A stretch of 6,218 nt of DNA from Eubacteriales Family XIII. Incertae Sedis bacterium (GTDB lineage: Bacteria > Bacillota > Clostridia > Peptostreptococcales > Anaerovoracaceae). The position numbers and the translations under genes are program-made. Below the pieces are notes generated by a model. It was not told the origin of the DNA. It ran no database searches and saw nothing but the letters and a program-made list of their open reading frames with translations. Position 1 is the stretch's first letter; every line of letters begins with the position of its first letter. Positions 1 through 5,991 of the stretch are shown one piece after another. The DNA lies in contig JAISEX010000138.1 of the NCBI GenBank assembly GCA_031263875.1, positions 1 through 6,218 on the forward strand, given 5' to 3'.

Positions 1-2
1 AG

Positions 3-157
3 AGCCCGGTGGGGCACTCAAAAATAGAAGCCGTTTTTTGTGAATGCTCGCGCTCGGGATTGCCCATTATCTGGATTGCTTCGTCGCTTCGCTCCTCGCA
101 ATGACACTTGGGTCCACGATTCAGTAACCAAACCGTTTTGAGTGCCCCATGCGCCCA
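3..157 (-). repeat. Dispersed intergenic repeat, copy 1 (long form, with nested insert)
   Basis: Read on the - strand, this copy starts with TGGGCGCATGGGGC (157-144) and ends with GCCCCACCGGGCT (15-3), the same arms found at 2791-2894 and 5992-6023. Just inside the arms, GGGGCACTCAAAA (12-24) and TTTTGAGTGCCCC (136-148) form a perfect 13-bp inverted repeat, so the ends look like terminal inverted repeats or the base of a long stem. The segment 3-50 matches copy 2 almost base for base. The copy is about 51 bp longer than copy 2 because of an extra block around 66-115. There is no transposase gene. The window edge lies 2 nt beyond the arm, so the outer flank cannot be judged. Confidence 0.85.
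71..106 (-). repeat. Nested REP-like repeat (TGTCATTGCGAGG family)
   Basis: Read on the - strand this begins TGTCATTGCGAGGAGCGAAG and ends GCAATCCAG. Its ends ATTGC and GCAAT (75-79 and 98-102) are complementary and can form an imperfect hairpin. From memory, this is a very widespread short repeat in bacterial genomes. It is known for giving spurious peptides such as CHCEERSDEAIQ or SLRGAKRRSNP when translated, and both appear in its frames here. It lies inside copy 1 of the larger repeat and is missing from copy 2, which suggests it inserted there. Confidence 0.8.
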
Positions 158-217
158 CGGAAAAAGTCTGGAACGGAAAATGTCGTACTCGCCAATTCCT
201 TATTCCCGCGCGGGGCA

Positions 218-245
218 TTGTTTTCATGGGAATATCATGTATAAT
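218..245 (+). promoter_or_regulatory. Sigma-A-type promoter for ilvA
   Basis: A perfect TATAAT -10 box (240-245) is preceded by TTGTTT (218-223) at a 16-nt spacing. It sits in a locally AT-rich stretch of otherwise GC-rich DNA. Transcription would start near 252, giving a leader of about 50 nt before the ilvA ATG. That leader is too short for a T-box riboswitch or an attenuator peptide, so no isoleucine-responsive leader is visible. The -10 is consensus; the -35 matches three of six positions, plus the common TTG start. Confidence 0.7.
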
Positions 246-285
246 ACTTTACAAGCAAAGACGCACGCCATTTGGAGTTTTCAGC

Positions 286-292
286 GGGAGGG
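286..292 (+). promoter_or_regulatory. Shine-Dalgarno of ilvA
   Basis: GGGAGGG lies 9 nt before the ATG at 302. It favours this ATG over the in-frame TTG at 272, which has no Shine-Dalgarno-like sequence in front of it. Confidence 0.7.
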
Positions 293-301
293 ACGGACAG
301 C

Positions 302-1540
302 ATGGACAGGCCGGAAGCGGAATATTATATCGGAAAAGATCACGAGGCGGAAATACGGCAGGCGGCCGAAACGCTTGCGGGCGTTATCCGCAAAACGCCG
401 CTGGTGCGGAGCGATTTTTACAGCGACGAGTACGGTTGCGCGGTGTATATCAAGCCGGAACATCTGCAGCGCACGGGGTCGTTTAAGCTGCGCGGGGCGT
501 ATAACAAGATCGCGCGCCTGTCCGCGGAGGAGATTTCCAAAGGCGTAATAGCCGCGTCCGCGGGGAACCACGCGCAGGGCGTCGCTTTTTCGGCACGCGC
601 GAAAAACGTGCCGGCCACCATCGTAATGCCGACTATCACGCCGCTGATCAAGGTCGACGCGACGAAGGCGTACGGCGCGGATGTGATCCTGCACGGCGAC
701 GATTACGACGAGAGCTATGCCAAGGCCGTCGCGCTCGCGAACGAGAACGAACTGACCTTTATCCACCCGTTCGACGATTACCACGTAGTCTGCGGTCAGG
801 GAACCATCGGGCTCGAAATACTTGAGGAACTGCCGGAGGCCGACGAGATCCTCGTGCCGGTCGGCGGGGGTGGGCTTATCTCCGGCATCGCGCTGATCGC
901 AAAGACGCTGAAACCTTCCGTAAAGGTGGTCGGCGTCGTGCCGAAGGGCGCGCTCTCGATGAAGATCTCGCTCGACGAGGGGCGCATCAACCGGCTCGCG
1001 CAGGTGAAAACCGTTGCGGAGGGCGTCGCCGTGCGGCAACCCGGGGAATTGACCTTCCTTATCGCGCAGAAATACCTCGACGGCATCGTGACCGTCAGCG
1101 AGAAGGACATTATGGAGAACGTCCTGCTCACGATGGAAAAGCATAAATTTGTCGTGGAGACCGCCGGCGTGCTTCCGCTTGCCGCGCTGCGAAAACGCGC
1201 AAAGCACGGGAAGAACGTCGTCTGCGTGACGAGCGGCGGCAATATCGACACCGTGACCATCAGCTCCATTATCAATCAGGGCATGATCAGCCGCGGGCGC
1301 ATCATGTGTTTCTCCGTGGAACTTCCCGACCGGCCCGGCCAGCTCGTGGAGGTCGCGACCCTGCTGTCCAGCCTCGGCGCGAACGTTATCGGGCTCGAGC
1401 ACAACCAATTCAAGGCGCTCGACCGCTATTCGGACAAAGTCGCCCTCGAAGTTACGGCCGAAACGAACGGGCACGATCATATCAAACGCGTCCTCGACGC
1501 GCTCGACGACGCGGGGTTCGCGATTACGAGGATCTACTGA
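302..1540 (+). CDS. ilvA: Threonine ammonia-lyase (threonine dehydratase), medium form with C-terminal ACT domain
   Basis: This PLP enzyme deaminates L-threonine (and serine) to 2-oxobutyrate, the first committed step of isoleucine synthesis, in the cytosol. The product is 412 residues from ATG 302. The fold-type II catalytic domain spans roughly 10-325. It shows the PLP lysine in GSFKLRGAYNK (Lys62), SAGNHAQG (86-93), the phosphate-binding GGGG loop (188-191) and a late TSGGN motif. Residues 333-412 form a single ACT-like domain (FSVELPDRPGQL near its start), the usual effector-binding site. The length and single ACT match the medium-form family (ilvA/tdcB type, about 400 residues), not the roughly 510-residue IlvA with two ACT-like repeats. 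Whether it is biosynthetic or catabolic cannot be told from sequence. It has its own promoter and converges on gpsA. Confidence 0.96.
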   Translation: MDRPEAEYYIGKDHEAEIRQAAETLAGVIRKTPLVRSDFYSDEYGCAVYIKPEHLQRTGSFKLRGAYNKIARLSAEEISKGVIAASAGNHAQGVAFSARAKNVPATIVMPTITPLIKVDATKAYGADVILHGDDYDESYAKAVALANENELTFIHPFDDYHVVCGQGTIGLEILEELPEADEILVPVGGGGLISGIALIAKTLKPSVKVVGVVPKGALSMKISLDEGRINRLAQVKTVAEGVAVRQPGELTFLIAQKYLDGIVTVSEKDIMENVLLTMEKHKFVVETAGVLPLAALRKRAKHGKNVVCVTSGGNIDTVTISSIINQGMISRGRIMCFSVELPDRPGQLVEVATLLSSLGANVIGLEHNQFKALDRYSDKVALEVTAETNGHDHIKRVLDALDDAGFAITRIY

Positions 1541-1547
1541 TCTCTCT

Positions 1548-2567
1548 CTACTCCCACTCGTGCTTGCCGGGGCGTGTCATCAGGCCGTTCAGCGCCTCGC
1601 GCGGGTCGAGTTCGCCGCAGACCACCCGGTAGATCGCCTCCGTGATCGGGACGTCGACGCCGTGCTTTTGCGCGAGTTTATAGGCGGCTTCCGCCGTCGT
1701 GATCCCCTCGACGACCATGCCGATCCGCTCCTTGGCTTCCTCCGGCGGAACACCCTCGCCGATAAGGATACCGCAGCGGCGGTTGCGGCTGTGCATGCTC
1801 GTGCAGGTGACGATTAGGTCGCCGACACCCGCAAGACCCGCGAAGGTTTCGCGCTTGGCGCCGAGCGCCACGCCGAGGCGCGTCATCTCCGCGAGGCCGC
1901 GCGTCATCAGCGCCGCCTTCGTGTTATCGCCAAAGCCCATGCCGTCCGCAATGCCCGCTCCGAGCGCGATGATATTCTTCAGCGAGCCGCCGAGCTCCAG
2001 CCCACGGACGTCCGAATTCGTATAGATGCGGAACACATCCGCCATAAAGACCCGCTGGATAAATTCTTCGGCCGCCCTATCGAGCGACGCCACCGCAACG
2101 GTCGTTGGCTGGTTCAGTCCCACTTCTTCCGCGTGTGACGGGCCGGAAAGCGCCGCAAAAATATGGCCGGGCGCGCACTCCGCCGCGATTTCGGAGATGG
2201 TTTTCAGGCTGCCGAGCTCGATGCCCTTCGCGACGTTCAGCACGATGGCGCCGTCCTTCACCTGCGGCTGCGCGGACAAAAACGCCGCGCGGAAGTGCTG
2301 CGCGGGAACCGCAAACAGGACGATATCCGCGCCTTCGGCCGCCGCAAGCGGCGTATCCGCTATCGTAACGCCGGGCAAAAGCGCGATGCCGGGCAGATAT
2401 TTTTTATTCTCACGGTCCCGCTTCAGATCCGCGATCAGCCCCGCGTCGAGATCCCAGATCGCGGGCGCGTAGCCGTTCGCCGCAAGCCGGTTCGCGAGCG
2501 CCGTTCCCCAGCTCCCCGCGCCTATTATGCCAATTTTTACATTATCCCCATTCACCTGTGACGCCAC
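1548..2567 (-). CDS. gpsA: Glycerol-3-phosphate dehydrogenase [NAD(P)+]
   Basis: GpsA reduces dihydroxyacetone phosphate to sn-glycerol 3-phosphate with NAD(P)H, supplying the backbone for phospholipids; it is cytosolic. The product is 339 residues, close to the family norm. It has the N-terminal Rossmann motif GAGSWG (16-21), NVAKGIE with Lys114, SGPSHAEEV (141-149), the catalytic-lysine segment GGSLKNIIALG (Lys197) and the glycerol-phosphate-binding stretch GDNTKAALMTRG (213-224). The start is a GTG at 2567, chosen because AAAGGAGG lies 5 nt upstream; an internal GTG four codons later is too far from it. Its product is the substrate of PlsY, encoded upstream, but a 510-nt repeat-bearing gap separates the two genes, so gpsA may have its own promoter. 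No convincing one is visible. Confidence 0.97.
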   Translation of the reverse strand: MASQVNGDNVKIGIIGAGSWGTALANRLAANGYAPAIWDLDAGLIADLKRDRENKKYLPGIALLPGVTIADTPLAAAEGADIVLFAVPAQHFRAAFLSAQPQVKDGAIVLNVAKGIELGSLKTISEIAAECAPGHIFAALSGPSHAEEVGLNQPTTVAVASLDRAAEEFIQRVFMADVFRIYTNSDVRGLELGGSLKNIIALGAGIADGMGFGDNTKAALMTRGLAEMTRLGVALGAKRETFAGLAGVGDLIVTCTSMHSRNRRCGILIGEGVPPEEAKERIGMVVEGITTAEAAYKLAQKHGVDVPITEAIYRVVCGELDPREALNGLMTRPGKHEWE

Positions 2568-2572
2568 GTCGT

Positions 2573-2580
2573 CCTCCTTT
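2573..2580 (-). promoter_or_regulatory. Strong Shine-Dalgarno setting the GTG start of gpsA
   Basis: On the - strand, AAAGGAGG is followed by 5 nt and then GTG (2567-2565). It is a near-perfect match to the anti-Shine-Dalgarno and fixes the non-ATG start. Confidence 0.85.
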
Positions 2581-2594
2581 TATCTTTTTTGTTA

Positions 2595-2607
2595 CACATA
2601 AAATGTG
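2595..2607. promoter_or_regulatory. Short dyad CACAT-AAA-ATGTG upstream of gpsA
   Basis: This is a perfect 5-bp inverted repeat with a 3-nt centre, 27 nt before the gpsA GTG and just upstream of its Shine-Dalgarno. It could be an operator half-site pair or chance in an AT-rich leader. I recognise no known regulator motif. Confidence 0.25.
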
Positions 2608-2790
2608 AGTTCTCGGTTTAGTGCGGAAAGGAATTGCGGTTGGGAAATGTTTCCTCATGGCCGTATATTCTCGCCTGCGCTCTTTCCGCTCCCTCTATTT
2701 TACCCTATCATGGGGTGAAATAATTGCGTCGACTCCACTAGCAGATGAAAAATTTTCGCCCCCAAAAGTTGCCTGCAATTAGGTTTAGCT

Positions 2791-2894
2791 TGGGCGCATG
2801 GGGCACTCAAAATAATTTTCTCAGTAATCGCGGGCAGTTCTCCGCGCGAGCATGTACGAAAAACAGCTTCTATTTTTGAGCGCCCCACCGGGCT
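2791..2894 (+). repeat. Dispersed intergenic repeat, copy 2 (medium form)
   Basis: Read on the + strand it begins TGGGCGCATGGGGC and ends GCCCCACCGGGCT, the same arms as the copies at 3-157 and 5992-6023. Its left 22 nt (2791-2812) are identical to the corresponding end of copy 1. Its right 27 nt (2868-2894) differ from copy 1 by one base. GGGGCACTCAAAA (2800-2812) pairs with TTTTGAGCGCCCC (2873-2885) with one mismatch, giving a possible 13-bp stem. The interior lacks the roughly 51-bp block seen in copy 1. Orientation is opposite to copy 1. Confidence 0.85.
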
Positions 2895-2916
2895 ATTCGG
2901 GGCTCCGCGTTCGCTT

Positions 2917-2933
2917 CGGCCGCTTCGCGGCTG
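2917..2933. repeat. GC-rich hairpin with TTC loop
   Basis: GCCGC-TTC-GCGGC (2919-2931) is a perfect 5-bp stem on the + strand, extendable by a G-T wobble and a C-G pair. It has the same stem-TTC-stem design as the hairpin in repeat copy 3 (GGGGC-TTC-GCCCC). It has no T-tract, so it is not a classical terminator. Confidence 0.5.
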
Positions 2934-2947
2934 CTTGCGCACCCCTC

Positions 2948-2961
2948 CTATCCCTTGCGCG
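2948..2961 (+). repeat. 14-mer direct repeat, first copy
   Basis: CTATCCCTTGCGCG recurs exactly at 6127-6140. Both lie downstream of a right arm of the dispersed repeat, in the same orientation, at 53 and 103 nt from the arm. Confidence 0.6.
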
Positions 2962-3077
2962 AAAACCACGAGAAAAGTGCTCGTCACGCTCACCCTTCCT
3001 CCGGCGTCCCCGTTTATCACACAAGCGACAACCAGCGCGGGCGGCAAAACATTATGCGATCATCTTCCCCGTGCCGT

Positions 3078-3713
3078 CTACGACCTCTCCCGCGTCCCAA
3101 ACGACAGTTTCGATTCCTCGCCCCTTATGATGCGGCCGATATTCGAGCGGTGTTTGACCAGCACGAGCGCAGCCACGACCGCCATCCACGCCGGATACCA
3201 GCTCCCGAACAGAAGGCCGAGCGGGACGGCGGCCAGCGCCGCAAGGCACACGCCGAGCGATACCATGCGCGTCAGGGCGACGATAATTATCACGATGGCG
3301 ATCAGCAGCAGCGCGAGCAGCGGCTGCACCGCGAGCAAAACGCCGAAGGTCGTCGCGACGCCCTTTCCGCCGCGAAAGCCGAAGACCGCCGGCCACAGAT
3401 GGCCGAGGATCACACAGATGCCGCAGACCATGCCGGCCGCGAGCGAAAGAAGCTGCGCCGCAAGAAGCGCGACGATCACGCCTTTCAGCACGTCGACGGC
3501 AAAGACGATGGCGCCGGATTTTTTGCCGAGCGTTCTGAGCGCGTTCGTCGTCCCGGCGTTTCCGCTCCCCTCCGCGCGCACGTCGACGCCCCGCATCCTG
3601 CCGAGAATGATGGCCGGATTGATGTTACCGGCAAAATACGAGGCTGCCGCTATCGGGATAAGCCACGGCCACGGAATCGGCAGCGACGTGAGTTGTTCAA
3701 TAAATGCCTGCAT
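3078..3713 (-). CDS. plsY: Acyl-phosphate:glycerol-3-phosphate acyltransferase PlsY
   Basis: PlsY is an integral membrane enzyme that transfers the acyl group from acyl-phosphate to sn-glycerol 3-phosphate, giving lysophosphatidic acid, the first committed phospholipid step in bacteria with the PlsX/PlsY route. The 211-residue product is of usual length. The three family motifs are present: GSGNAGTTNALR (49-60), GHLWPAVFGFRGGKGVA (104-120) and KHRSNIGRIIRGEE (187-200); DVLKG (74-78) is also conserved. Hydrophobic stretches near 16-37, 68-103, 121-147 and 151-186 fit the five-helix topology. It starts 7 nt after the der stop with a weak AAGG-like Shine-Dalgarno overlapping the der stop codon, implying co-translation. 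GpsA, the substrate supplier, follows after a gap. Confidence 0.96.
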   Translation of the reverse strand: MQAFIEQLTSLPIPWPWLIPIAAASYFAGNINPAIILGRMRGVDVRAEGSGNAGTTNALRTLGKKSGAIVFAVDVLKGVIVALLAAQLLSLAAGMVCGICVILGHLWPAVFGFRGGKGVATTFGVLLAVQPLLALLLIAIVIIIVALTRMVSLGVCLAALAAVPLGLLFGSWYPAWMAVVAALVLVKHRSNIGRIIRGEESKLSFGTRERS

Positions 3714-3720
3714 CTCGCCT

Positions 3721-5052
3721 TCAGTCCCTCTTGTCCGCCTTCTCGCGGAACACGAATTTCACGGACGTCCCGCCAAAACCGTAGGCGTCCCGCAGCCTGT
3801 TTTCGAGATACCGCGAATAGGAAAAATGCAGGAGCTTGCGGCTGTTTATCTGGAACGAGAACAGCGGCGGCCGTATGCCGACCTGAGCGGCGTAATAAAT
3901 TTTCAGCCGCTTGCCCTTGTCCGACGGCGGCGCGTGCATCATCACCGCGTCCTGCACCAAACTGTTCAGCTCGCCCGTCGGTATGCGCATGGAGCGGTTT
4001 TCCGCGGCCGACCGCACCGCGTCCATCACCTTCGCGAGCCGCTGCCCCTTTACCACGGAGATAAAGAGTATCGGCGCGTAACTCATAAACGGAAGCTCGC
4101 GCTCGATTTTCTTCTCGAATTCTTCGAGCGTCCCCGTTTCCTTCTGTATCAGATCCCACTTGTTCACCGCGATAACGACGCCCTTGCCGGCCTCGTGCGC
4201 GATCCCCGCGATGCGTTTATCCTGCTCGGTCACGCCGTCCTGCGCGTCGATCATCAGCACGCACACATCGCTGCGTTCCACCGCCCCGATCGCCCGCACC
4301 GTGCTGTAATACTCGATGGATTCCTTCACCTTCGCCTTGCGGCGTATTCCCGCCGTGTCGATCAGCACCCATTTTTCGCCGTCCACCTCGAACGGTGTAT
4401 CGATGGAATCCCGCGTCGTGCCCGCGATGTCGGACACGATCACGCGGTTCTCGCCGAGGATGGCGTTGACGAACGAGCTCTTGCCGACGTTCGGTTTCCC
4501 GATAACGGCGATTTTTACGGCATCGTCGTCATTCTCCGGCTCCGCGTCCGGCAATCCCGCAACGATTTCGTCGAGGACGTCGCCGAGATTCGTCATATTC
4601 GCCGCGGAGAGCGGTATCGGGTCGCCGAGCCCGAGCTCATAGAAGTCGTAGAGATTATCGGGCGTCCCGTGCGTACCGATATTGTCGGCCTTGTTCGCGA
4701 GTAATATCACCGGGGTGCGCGTGCGTTTCAGCATCAGCGCCACCTCGCGGTCGGCGGGGGTCAGCCCTTCTTTAACATCGGCCATAAAGACGATAACGTC
4801 CGCCATCTCCATCGCGATTTCCGCCTGTTCGCGCATCTGCGCCATAATGACGTCTTCCGTGTCCGGATCGATACCGCCCGTGTCGATCAGCGCAAACCGC
4901 TTGCCGCTCCAATCCGCCTCCGCGTAGATCCTGTCGCGGGTCACGCCCGGCGTATCCTCTATAATCGAAAGCCTGTCGCCCACCACGCGGTTAAAAAAAG
5001 TGGACTTGCCCACGTTGGGGCGGCCGACGACCGCTACTATCGGCAGACTCAT
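3721..5052 (-). CDS. der: Ribosome biogenesis GTPase Der (EngA)
   Basis: Der is an essential tandem GTPase that binds the 50S ribosomal subunit and is needed for its maturation. The 443-residue product has the full family layout. GTPase domain 1 has GRPNVGKST (10-18), DTGGI (57-61) and NKAD (120-123). An acidic linker (about 169-178) follows. Domain 2 has GKPNVGKSS (185-193), DTAGIRRK (232-239) and NKWD (297-300). A C-terminal KH-like domain covers about 355-440. The ATG overlaps the ftsY stop (ATGA), and AAGGAG lies 7 nt upstream inside ftsY, so translation is probably coupled. No truncation or missing GTPase motif is seen. Confidence 0.98.
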   Translation of the reverse strand: MSLPIVAVVGRPNVGKSTFFNRVVGDRLSIIEDTPGVTRDRIYAEADWSGKRFALIDTGGIDPDTEDVIMAQMREQAEIAMEMADVIVFMADVKEGLTPADREVALMLKRTRTPVILLANKADNIGTHGTPDNLYDFYELGLGDPIPLSAANMTNLGDVLDEIVAGLPDAEPENDDDAVKIAVIGKPNVGKSSFVNAILGENRVIVSDIAGTTRDSIDTPFEVDGEKWVLIDTAGIRRKAKVKESIEYYSTVRAIGAVERSDVCVLMIDAQDGVTEQDKRIAGIAHEAGKGVVIAVNKWDLIQKETGTLEEFEKKIERELPFMSYAPILFISVVKGQRLAKVMDAVRSAAENRSMRIPTGELNSLVQDAVMMHAPPSDKGKRLKIYYAAQVGIRPPLFSFQINSRKLLHFSYSRYLENRLRDAYGFGGTSVKFVFREKADKRD

Positions 5053-5957
5053 ACTCCCGCTCCTTCCGCAAAAATGCTCTCGGCAAATGTTTTCGCGTCG
5101 AACAGGTCGAGATCCTGCATACGCTCACCCACCCCGAGCAGCTTGATCGGCAAATCGAACTCGTCGGACACCGTAATGGCGATGCCGCCCTTGGCGGTGC
5201 CGTCCAGCTTCGTGAGGACGATGCCCGTGATATCCGCCACCGAGCCGAATTCCTTCGCCTGGCTCACCGCGTTCTTCCCCGTCGTCGCGTCGAGGACGAG
5301 CAGCGTTTCGCGCGCCGCTTCGGGATATTCGCGCTCGATTATCTTGTTCATCTTTTCGAGCTCATTCATCAGATTTTTCTTGTTCTGAAGCCTGCCCGCC
5401 GTGTCGCAGATAAGCACGTCGGTGCCCCGCGCCTTTGACGCCGCGATAGCGTCGTAGATAACGGCGGACGGGTCGGCGCCCTCCGCGTGCCGCACGATAT
5501 CCGCGCCCGCGCGGTCCGCCCAGACCTCCAACTGATCCGCCGCCGCCGCGCGGAACGTATCCGCCGCCGCGAGCAGCACCCTCTTCCCGCCGCGTATATA
5601 GAGCGAAGCGAGCTTTGCGATCGTCGTCGTCTTGCCGCCGCCGTTCACACCGATCATCAGGATTATCAGCGGGTAACTCTCCGCGAGCCGGTTCCGCTCA
5701 CCCTTATCGACGAGGCCCTCGACGATTTCCGCGATGCGCTTCTCCACGTCGCCTCGATCCGCAAGCCGCTCCCTGCGCACAGCCTCACGCAGCGCCTCGG
5801 AAATATGCAGCGACGTTTCCATACCGATATCCGACGTGATCAATATCTCCTCAAGTTCCTCGAGAAATTCGTCGTCGATCTGCGGCCGCAACATGATCGC
5901 GTCGCCGATCCGCTGCGACAACCGCCCGAAAAAACCCTTTTTCTTTGTCTGTTCCAT
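5049..5957 (-). CDS. ftsY: Signal recognition particle receptor FtsY
   Basis: FtsY is the SRP-receptor GTPase that docks ribosome-nascent chain-Ffh complexes at the membrane for SecYEG or YidC. The 302-residue product has no acidic A domain, as in many Gram-positives. A short basic amphipathic start (KKKGFFGRLSQRI, 5-17) probably contacts lipid. The N domain covers about 20-90. The G domain has GVNGGGKTTT (103-112), DTFRAAA (133-139), DTAGR (185-189), TKLDGTAKGG (249-258) and GVGE (275-278). DATTGKNA (223-230) carries Lys228 where a Gln is usual. The ATG at 5957 follows AAGGA with a 10-nt spacing. It appears to be the first gene of the ftsY-der-plsY unit. smc, a frequent neighbour in Clostridia, is not visible in the 261 nt upstream. 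Confidence 0.97.
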   Translation of the reverse strand: MEQTKKKGFFGRLSQRIGDAIMLRPQIDDEFLEELEEILITSDIGMETSLHISEALREAVRRERLADRGDVEKRIAEIVEGLVDKGERNRLAESYPLIILMIGVNGGGKTTTIAKLASLYIRGGKRVLLAAADTFRAAAADQLEVWADRAGADIVRHAEGADPSAVIYDAIAASKARGTDVLICDTAGRLQNKKNLMNELEKMNKIIEREYPEAARETLLVLDATTGKNAVSQAKEFGSVADITGIVLTKLDGTAKGGIAITVSDEFDLPIKLLGVGERMQDLDLFDAKTFAESIFAEGAGV

Positions 5958-5970
5958 ACGTTCTCTATCC

Positions 5971-5981
5971 TTATCTGATAA
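5971..5981. promoter_or_regulatory. Palindrome TTATCTGATAA in the ftsY leader
   Basis: An 11-bp perfect dyad (5-bp arms, 1-nt centre) overlaps the start of the ftsY Shine-Dalgarno region and lies between repeat copy 3 and the gene. It could be an operator or part of a -10 region; no clear -35 is visible, so the ftsY promoter is unassigned. Confidence 0.3.
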
Positions 5982-5991
5982 TCAATTATTT

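Larger units (their letters stand above)
2568..2790. other. gpsA upstream leader, no gene
   Basis: This 223-nt stretch is less GC-rich than the genes. It holds the gpsA Shine-Dalgarno and the small dyad at 2595-2607. On the - strand TAAAAT occurs near 2700, but without a believable -35 at proper spacing, so no promoter is called. No coding signal is seen. Confidence 0.5.
2895..3077. other. GC-rich intergenic remnant between plsY and repeat copy 2
   Basis: There is no convincing gene in these 183 nt. The stretch contains a GC-rich hairpin (2917-2933) and a 14-mer (2948-2961) that recurs beside repeat copy 3. Open frames crossing it on the - strand run straight through the repeat and lack a Shine-Dalgarno, so I treat them as non-coding. 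No clear intrinsic terminator for plsY is seen; the best hairpin (2968-2984) is short and has no uridine tract. Confidence 0.5.

Noticed and set aside
18..227. 69-codon - strand frame at the left edge
   Set aside because: It crosses the nested REP-like repeat and gives the well-known spurious SLRGAKRRSNP peptide.
272..301. Upstream TTG start for ilvA
   Set aside because: No Shine-Dalgarno precedes it, and the GGGAGGG in front of ATG 302 would lie inside the coding region.
246..301. T-box or attenuator leader for ilvA
   Set aside because: The predicted leader is about 50 nt, too short for a T-box, and holds no isoleucine-rich leader peptide.
281..1480. 399-codon - strand frame opposite ilvA
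   Set aside because: It is antisense to a gene with complete catalytic motifs; its composition is dominated by Arg, His and Asp with no domain.
2968..2984. Possible terminator hairpin after plsY (ACGAG...CTCGT)
   Set aside because: The stem is only 5 bp, and no uridine tract follows on the - strand.
2700..3047. 115-codon - strand frame between plsY and gpsA
   Set aside because: It runs straight through repeat copy 2, has no Shine-Dalgarno and no domain; its conserved-looking part is explained by the repeat.
2935..4704. Long + strand open frame (589 codons) antisense to plsY and der
   Set aside because: It is a shadow frame of two clearly identified genes, rich in Arg/His/Ser/Pro as expected from GC-rich antisense reading, with no family motif.
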